A DNA stretch of 64,000 nucleotides from Micromussa lordhowensis. Its lineage: Eukaryota > Cnidaria > Anthozoa > Scleractinia > Lobophylliidae. Position 1 is the first letter of the stretch, and every line of letters begins with the position of its first letter. The DNA lies in contig OZ026604.1 in the NCBI GenBank assembly GCA_964020085.1, forward strand, positions 1,218,501 to 1,282,500, read 5' to 3'. The notes beneath the pieces were generated by a model. It had not been told where the DNA came from and did not search any database. It worked only from the letters and a program-made list of their open reading frames with translations. This document shows positions 60,401 to 64,000 of the stretch, one piece after another. Made by a program: the position numbers and the translations under genes.

Positions 60401-62168
60401 ATATAAAATTGATTTGAACTACGCTTTCATTGTTTAGGGCCGCCATGTTGTTTTCATCAAGTCGAAGTGTATCACTTTAATCGACCAAAAATCAGCAATA
60501 ATTCATTGATTCGAGATCAAAAATCAAACAAGCACATCGCAAGCAGATATAAAAAGCTAGTTCATACCTTTAAACGCGAGGCCGTACAATTTTTTGTGGC
60601 AAAAAACCTTGCCGTAAATCACTTACCGCGGGAAGCCCTTCCTGTGGTTCAAACGTGAACTGCAAACTGCAAACGTGACCGCGAGTCCGTGGTCACGTGA
60701 CATTTTGTGGTTTGCGGTTTGCAGTTTCCCATGAAAAACCTGATGCTAAAGGTTCCTAATAAGCCTTTCAATACCTAACCTAACTCAGTCAATACAATAA
60801 AATTATATGTATTCTAGCATGTCACCATAATTCAGCTTCATTTCACTGCAAGGATGTACGTTTACAAATATCTAAGTGAGTGTTTGACGCATGTGTACTA
60901 AGTGAAAGGGATCATGTTTACTGTGGGTAGTCTCGATCGCTATGTCGGTCGATACATCGACACTCGACCGATATATCGACCAAGAGTCAGTCGATAGCGG
61001 GTTGACATTTGGGTGATAGTTGGTCGATATATCTGTCGAAATGTGCGTCGGCCGATATAGTTTTTACTTCACCAATACCCCACCGATACTTTGCCAATAC
61101 TTTGCCGATACTTCACTGACACTTCACCGACACTTCACTGAGTATCGGTTGACTACTGGTCGAACGAAAAGCTTCCGATATGTTGGTCGATATATCAGTT
61201 GATAGTCGACCGATAGTCGATCATGTTATTGTTGCAAAGTTCGTGGCCGCCAGCTTAGTATGTGAGCCCACGCAAACACAAAAATCTGATCCGCTACATC
61301 AACCTACCACCCACCAACTATTGACCAGCTAGCAACCGGTCGATATATCGGTCAAGCGTTGACCGACAATCGACCGATATATCGACCGACATAGTGGTCG
61401 ACACTACCTACAGTAAACAGGAGCCTGTGAAAGCAGACCCATAGGGAGCGGAATAGCAATCTAAAAACTGGCTCATGTTGGTCAGTCAAGTATTATACTC
61501 AACACCTTTATAAAAGCAATGTGTTTCTATAGCCTCATCCAAACACTTGGACGGTTGGGAGAATTCTCAAAAGTTATGCAAACCCTCGACTACGTCTCGA
61601 GTTTGCATAACTGTGTCAAATTCTCCTAACCCTCCTCGTGTTTAGATGAGGCTATAAAAACAAAAAATGCTCTATTATCATCTTTACCACCATTACTATA
61701 ACAAAATCGCGTGCACTAAAACGTAACCTGCCATTAAACAATAAGCTTATTATAGGGAAGACATTTGTCTACAAACATTGTTTTTATTTACATGTTCAAA
61801 ACGTTAAACAAAAGAATTATTTGTTTCACCAGCCAAAAGTTCTCTGGTTGGCATATTAATAATAACAATATATCTTTGCTATACAGATGTAAACATCAAC
61901 AAATGAAGAACAGATGTAAACAGATCGTTAACTTACCGAGTTTTTTTCCATCTTTATGGTGCCCAAGCTGTCCATTCTCGTTACTCCCACATGTGTAAAC
62001 AACACCATCCTGTTTCAAGACCGCCGAATGTTCCCAGCCACACACAATGTCTTTAATTTCCGACACTTTTCCAAAAGTGTCCTCAACAATTCTCGGAGAC
62101 AAAACTGGTTCGTCATCAATTTCTCCAAGGCCAAGCTGGCCTTCAGAACTTTTACCCCAGCAGAACAT
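35056..62168 (-). CDS. HERC4: HERC4-type E3 ubiquitin ligase (RCC1 repeats + HECT), 30 exons, complete
   Basis: A HECT-class E3 that takes ubiquitin from an E2 on a catalytic Cys and transfers it to substrates. Exons (minus strand): 62168-61937, 59754-59592, 59119-59037, 58751-58562, 57890-57859, 54744-54653, 53089-53006, 52869-52823, 51542-51332, 50851-50724, 50085-50029, 48856-48748, 48178-47989, 47201-47152, 46041-45979, 45855-45796, 44879-44772, 42008-41919, 41150-40980, 40509-40462, 40086-39991, 39626-39508, 39365-39318, 38309-38240, 37766-37684, 37046-36938, 36696-36622, 35982-35880, 35711-35659, 35217-35056. All phases join to 1041 codons, close to the roughly 1057 aa of vertebrate HERC4. 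The start MFCWGKSSEGQLGLG matches the family N-terminus. RCC1 repeats fill residues 1-378 and the HECT lobe ends with catalytic Cys1009 in HTCFNLLDLP. The intron after exon 24 has a GC donor, and exon 2 ends at a weak GTCTGT donor. HERC3 is the main alternative name. Confidence 0.95.
35465..35615. repeat. Degenerate TTCGGAAA tandem array in HERC intron 29
   Basis: Repeated words such as TCTTCGGAAATTGTCGG, ATTCGGAAATCATCGGAAA and GTTGTCGGAAATC recur with a loose period of 10-13 bp. A sister array lies at 41250-41395. Confidence 0.7.
36058..36368. repeat. (CAAGGGGG)n minisatellite in HERC intron 27
   Basis: About 310 bp of an 8-bp unit (CAAGGGGG), with occasional GGGGACAA and ATGG variants. 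It produces long Gly/Gln/Lys- or Pro/Cys/Leu-type ORFs on both strands that are artefacts of the repeat. The G-rich strand is the non-template strand relative to none of the exons here; it lies in an intron. Confidence 0.97.
37524..37611. repeat. Inverted repeat with 24-bp arms in HERC intron 25
   Basis: AACAAATTGACGTCAGTTTT at the left returns inverted as AAAACTGACGTCAATTTGTT about 40 bp later. Each arm contains a TGACGTCA palindrome, the canonical CREB/ATF site sequence; any regulatory role is inference. Confidence 0.85.
38455..38670 (+). mobile_element. TIR element carrying a short protein start, HERC intron 23
   Basis: TTATTATTCAACTTTCATACACTG returns inverted near the right end (CAGTGTATTCAATTTGAATAATAA), allowing for mismatches. 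An ATG at 38608 opens MASADSKFDDFFVQCIQFE, then stops. Related in style to the element at 27825. Confidence 0.65.
41250..41395. repeat. Degenerate TTCGGAAA tandem array in HERC intron 18
   Basis: Words such as GTTCGGAAATCTTCGGGAA, TTTTCGGAAAAATGTCCG and CCTTCGGAAATCTTC recur irregularly. It is a sister of the array at 35465-35615. Confidence 0.7.
41535..41735 (-). mobile_element. tRNA-like SINE, HERC intron 18
   Basis: The minus-strand head reads GCTTGATAGCTCAGTTGGTA, GAGCACTGCATTGCTATTGC and AGAGGTCATGGTTGG, with a decayed T arm. The tail ends CGGTTCAAATATATGATC, the family's shared 3' motif. It is inserted in the same orientation as the HERC gene. Confidence 0.7.
42212..42238. repeat. 27-bp homopolymer G run in HERC intron 17
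   Basis: An uninterrupted G run on the plus strand (C run in the HERC transcript). The length could be affected by sequencing or assembly error. Confidence 0.85.
42280..42560. repeat. Possible decayed repeat with CCTAAGAGGTACC motifs
   Basis: Short words (CTTAAGAGGTACTCAGAT, CCTAAGAGGTACCAATTC, CCTAAGAGGTGCCAAAAT, CCCCTAAGGTACGACGAG) recur about every 50-90 bp. Similar phrases (CCCCTAAAAGATATCAC, ACCCTAAAAGATACTTTGAC) appear at 47470-47700, so this is probably a dispersed family. Confidence 0.4.
43056..43257. mobile_element. 202-bp TIR MITE in HERC intron 17
   Basis: TTTTAGTATCACCCAACTAG at the left and CTAGTTGGGTGATACTAAAA at the right form exact terminal inverted repeats. It is followed at 43262-43350 by separate GC-rich hairpins (TCAATAGCCCAT/ATGGGCTATTGA and AGCCCTTTCGGGCT). 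Confidence 0.88.
43398..43434. repeat. (CA)n/(TG)n hairpin microsatellite
   Basis: A CACACA run of about 24 bp turns through CATCTG into GTGTGTGTGATG, so the two arms can pair. Confidence 0.85.
45017..45545 (-). mobile_element. SINE with (ATT)n tail, HERC intron 16
   Basis: On the minus strand the head GGATGGCGAGTGGTGAGAAC contains an A-box-like motif and GGGTTTGATTC a B-box-like motif. The body has TGTGGGTTGAGTTTGTTG, GGTTCTCACCCTGCTCCG and ACCAACATCTCCAAATTCC. The 3' end (GAAAACCATGCATTGTGATG, CTTCCTCAATAAAGATGAAA) runs into a 36-bp (ATT)n at 45017-45052. Confidence 0.75.
46691..46766 (-). mobile_element. tRNA-like SINE unit, HERC intron 14
   Basis: The minus strand gives a well-paired acceptor (GACCTCG with CGAGGTC), a D arm (GCTC...GAGT) and a perfect T arm (GTGGG TTCGATT CCCAC). 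The anticodon stem does not form, so this is a tRNA-derived repeat and not a tRNA gene. It interrupts a region with recurring AGTCTGGGATAGGGTA phrases (46360-46380, 46880-46930). Confidence 0.7.
49320..49946. mobile_element. 627-bp non-autonomous element with TTAA target duplication
   Basis: TTAA borders both ends (49316-49319, 49947-49950). The terminal repeats are GGAGGCTCGAAAGGGTTTTT and AAAAACCCTTTCGAGCCTCC, exact inverses. It lies in HERC intron 11. The TIR differs from that of 30721-31122, so it is a second TTAA-targeting family. Confidence 0.92.
53379..53517. mobile_element. Short TIR MITE in HERC intron 6
   Basis: CCATGCCATAGAAAATACAG at the left is the exact inverse of CTGTATTTTCTATGGCATGG at the right. 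The centre is about 90 bp of AT-rich sequence. Confidence 0.85.
53554..53858. mobile_element. Uninterrupted copy of the compound foldback element
   Basis: The same two-part unit as 11811-12412, but without the nested insert. It therefore gives the empty site (CCGCCGGATATCTG) that defines the 12038-12332 insertion. Confidence 0.88.
54079..54410. mobile_element. Two tRNA-like SINE modules as a large inverted repeat
   Basis: The left arm holds a minus-strand tRNA-like unit (GGCTTCATAGCTCAGTTGGT, GAGCATCGCACGGGTATCGC, T arm ACAGG TTTGAAT CCTGT). The right arm (54285-54410) repeats the 3' half in plus orientation (GGGTTCGAATCCCGTTGAAG). Both share the outer flanks CAGGCTTCTTCTTTCCAACT and AAAATTTACTGCGATGATCA as inverted copies. 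It lies in HERC intron 6. Confidence 0.8.
56121..56366 (+). CDS. Tudor/chromo-barrel-like small ORF inside HERC intron 5 (antisense)
   Basis: The 81-codon frame begins MDFVVGENIEAVDQFGVWTN and continues AKVVEKWDKSLVVTFPPWKS, EWDCEILDASEVR. This is the pattern of a small Tudor/agenet-like barrel (V/IGExIEAxDxxGxWxxAxVxE...VxFxxW...D). Such domains bind methylated or basic protein tails. No second exon was found with confidence; GAAGTGAGA at the end of the domain could be a splice donor. TTTGATCAATC lies just before the ORF and again at its stop codon, which might mark an insertion. It may be a single-exon gene, a first exon or a retroposed fragment. The paralogous family is unknown to me. Confidence 0.4.
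   Translation: MDFVVGENIEAVDQFGVWTNAKVVEKWDKSLVVTFPPWKSEWDCEILDASEVRSATEEESSMRMNFLPSTSIGRGPSGHKL
59986..60756. mobile_element. About 770-bp TIR element in HERC intron 1
   Basis: The ends ACCTTTAGCATCAGG and CCTGATGCTAAAGGT are inverted copies. The subterminal CAAACCGCAAACTGCAAACC and GGTTTGCGGTTTGCAGTTT also pair. An inner block (60090-60240, AGGGAGCCCTGAGAAGAAAC) looks like a separate insertion. Confidence 0.85.
60915..61419. mobile_element. 505-bp TIR element filled with GGTCGATATATCGACC-like sites
   Basis: The terminal repeats start TGTTTACTGTGGGTAGT (left) and end ACTACCTACAGTAAACA (right). They continue inward as CTATGTCGGTCGATA and its inverse for about 45 bp. At least eight variants of the palindrome (CGACCGATATATCGACC, GGTCGATATATCGGTC, GTTGGTCGATATATC) are scattered inside. 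The centre holds a short tandem series CCGATACTT/CCAATACTT/CTGACACTTCA. There is no ORF of note. It lies in HERC intron 1. Confidence 0.88.
61528..61656. mobile_element. Hairpin MITE in HERC intron 1
   Basis: TATAGCCTCATCCAAACAC at the left pairs with GTGTTTAGATGAGGCTATA at the right. The inner arms GGAGAATTCTC and GTTATGCAAAC pair with GTTTGCATAAC and GAGAATT-like sequence around CGACTACGTCTCG. Confidence 0.85.
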
Positions 62169-62367
62169 AACTAAGCCATTTTTGTAAACATCGCGTTTTC
62201 ATTAGCTCCTGAATGCCACATCAGTCTGCTAAGGGCAATAAAAACAGAAACGAAACAACATTCACATTCAGCGTTCCGCCATCTTTTCCTCTTTTTTAAT
62301 AGTAGTTTCCAGTCCAGTTAGCGAACTGATCACGTGATTTATCATTTTTTTCGGCACCAGTGTCCAT

Positions 62368-62728
62368 TGCCGGATTTCATACCGTGAGGGCATGGGTATG
62401 AGTCTGTGTATTATAACACAAGACCCATATATTCAGAAAGAGCACACTGAGCTTTACAAAATCCTTAAGTTTCGTGTTAATTGGGCCAATATTGAACAAG
62501 ATACAGCCATTCAAAAACTTCAAAATTTAGTAACAAATGTATGGATTGCCGGACACTTGTCCGGAAATCCATACATTTCTTTGCAAATTTTGAAGTTTTT
62601 GAATGGCTGTATCTTGTTCAATATTGGCCCAATTAACACGAAACTTAAGGATTTTGTAAAGCTCAGTGTGGTTAATCCCATAATACACGGACTTGTACCC
62701 AGGCCCCTACCGTATGAAATCAGGCAAT
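62368..62728. mobile_element. Complete long-hairpin MITE upstream of the HERC gene
   Basis: TTGCCGGATTTCATACCGTG at the left and ACCGTATGAAATCAGGCAA at the right are the terminal repeats. The arms pair through most of the length around TTGCCGGACACTTGTCCGGA. It is the intact relative of 4864-5180. It spans a 190-codon frame that is only a by-product of the palindrome. The 62169-62367 stretch between it and the HERC ATG should hold the promoter; no TATA box stands out. Confidence 0.88.
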
Positions 62729-62729
62729 G

Positions 62730-63754
62730 CCCAGAGAAGAAAAACTCTCCCGCGGAGGGCAATAATATTTTTGCACAAAGCAAAACATGTAAATTAAAAA
62801 ATTCCCATTTTTGGACACTCCTTGCTTTCCGTAGAAACCAGTCGGTGATCGCTGGCAGTTTAAAATACAGACGATGTTTCCGCAGTGCGTCAGTCCTTCG
62901 TCAGGACAAAACTATCGCTGACGAAATCCTATTGCAGGTTTACTGTCACGAAACTGGAATATGAAAGATGATTGATAAATAAACAACTTCGCCAAGATAA
63001 AGGTCTGTGCGGTTTCTCATTCGCGCGTTATTCGGAGAAGTGTTTCACCAAATTATGGAGCTTTTTATGGAGACTCCATGTTGATGTCCCTCGGAGAGGC
63101 AACAACATGGCGGCCGTAAAGTAACAGAAACATCTGTCCCTGAGTTTTGCCATTGAAACTTAGAACTTTTTTTCCCTAGTGGAATTTTTCAATTTTTCTC
63201 AGACAGTGTCAGTCTTATATTTTTTCCCTTCCCTTGTACGTGATAAACAGTCACGTACAGGTTTTTGGCTTTTGTTTGTTGCTTGTCATTGCATAAACAC
63301 CCGGAAAGCGATGGAACACTCCTTACATTAAGCCACAGCCCAAGTCTGTAGTTTTATCCTGTTTACAGCTGACTAGCGAAAAAAAGATCCGGAAAATGGC
63401 ATTTTAGCACTATAACCTAACACCACTAATTGAAAAACGTAAAATATACATACTTGTGTCATGACTATGGTCACGCGCAAGCTTTCAGCATAAAATGAGC
63501 CACGACCCGTAGCTTCACCTTTTATTAACTAGGGATTGTTTCAAGTCGTTGAAACAAATCATTTGCATTAAAACCACCCAAAACACCGCCTTCTTTGCCC
63601 ACGGCAATTTCACCATAGTCCGCTATTTATAAGCAAGGGCAAGAGAATACAACGACCCCAAAAGAGCCTTTGTACTCCACGGACCTCCCCAAAACGTGCA
63701 AACATACTTCGCTTTGTCTCATTTGGTGTTCACGGTTGGATAAGCGAAGCTGAC
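62730..63754. other. No gene seen
   Basis: AT-rich sequence without a supported ORF, RNA gene or structured repeat. It includes the distal upstream region of the HERC gene. Confidence 0.45.
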
Positions 63755-64000
63755 TCGGAACCAGAGAACTACGACAACCGGAGATTCACGAGAACCAGAA
63801 AACCGCAAGAACCAGAGAACAACGAGAACCAACCACGACAGCCAGAGAAACCACCAGAACCAGCAAACCACGAGAACCACAAGAAGTAGAGAACCACAAG
63901 AACCACAGCAGATTGCCACGAGAACCATTGAACAACGAGAACTAGAGCACTACAAGAACCACGAGAACCAGAGAACGACGGGAACCGACAGAGAACCACG
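63755..64000. repeat. (GAACCACGA/GAACCAGAG)n minisatellite, runs off the window
   Basis: Degenerate 9-bp units GAACCAGAG, GAACCACGA and GAACCACAA alternate to the last base. It is truncated by the window end. Confidence 0.9.

Larger units (their letters stand above)
51332..62168 (-). other. RCC1-repeat (beta-propeller) half of the HERC gene, exons 1-9
   Basis: Each blade shows the family signature, a GQLG-type turn plus an ACG.xH(S/T)xAL strand: CGSNENGQLGHH, VACGQMHTLAVT, VFAWGDNTKGQLGLG, VACGARHSLALT, CAGGYHSFALSLSG, FGQLGVND, VSAGEYHSAVLTE, FGCGSYGQLGHN, IACGRLHTLAY and FGSGENGQLGNN. Seven blades are usual, and the count here is consistent with a complete propeller for substrate or partner binding. 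Confidence 0.9.

Noticed and set aside
62392..62964. A 190-codon plus-strand ORF, the longest in its region
   Set aside because: It runs through the long-hairpin MITE, has mirror frames on the other strand and no domain.

Overview
This 64-kb window is eukaryotic, AT-rich animal DNA. Genes are split by many GT-AG introns, and the space between and inside genes is packed with short inverted-repeat elements (MITEs), tRNA-like SINEs, decayed non-LTR retrotransposons and microsatellites. The protein families (a lineage-divergent rhodopsin-like receptor, a UBAN/zinc-finger adaptor, a HERC4-type ubiquitin ligase) and the repeat style suggest a cnidarian, most likely a stony coral. The organism is an inference; no species-specific marker was identified.

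Layout. (1) 1-9.64 kb: two tandem copies of a unit of at least 4.4 kb (period about 5.37 kb). Each carries a minus-strand retrotransposon remnant and a plus-strand single-exon class A GPCR gene. The receptor in copy 2 (8290-9360, 356 aa) is intact. The receptor in copy 1 is broken by a 151-bp foldback insertion and a later frameshift. (2) 9.64-13.6 kb: a mobile-element graveyard with a LINE tail, nested MITEs and a scrap of a third receptor copy at 10482. (3) 14.81-19.45 kb, minus strand: a complete seven-exon gene for a 503-aa coiled-coil protein with a UBAN ubiquitin-binding motif and a C-terminal C2HC zinc finger, related to optineurin/NEMO/TNIP. (4) 19.6-34.6 kb: repeat-rich, with SINEs, long inverted repeats, two LINE fragments, a TTAA-flanked element, and two small paralogous minus-strand ORFs (28162-28554 and 31472-31858) that differ mostly at synonymous positions. 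(5) 35.06-62.17 kb, minus strand: a complete 30-exon HERC4-type E3 ligase gene (1041 aa) with N-terminal RCC1 repeats and a C-terminal HECT domain with its catalytic Cys. Its introns hold most of the remaining repeats and one plus-strand Tudor-like ORF (56121-56366). (6) 62.2-64 kb: the upstream region of the HERC gene, a MITE, and a minisatellite running off the edge.

The genes do not form a functional cluster. The UBAN protein and the HERC ligase both belong to ubiquitin signalling (reader and writer) and lie about 15.6 kb apart in the same orientation; nothing in the sequence shows co-regulation. The most interesting parts are the gene-plus-LINE tandem duplication with an empty-site comparison for a foldback element, two nested MITE insertions that can be placed within a base or so, a 505-bp TIR element full of GGTCGATATATCGACC-like sites, and the unrecognised small paralogue pair.
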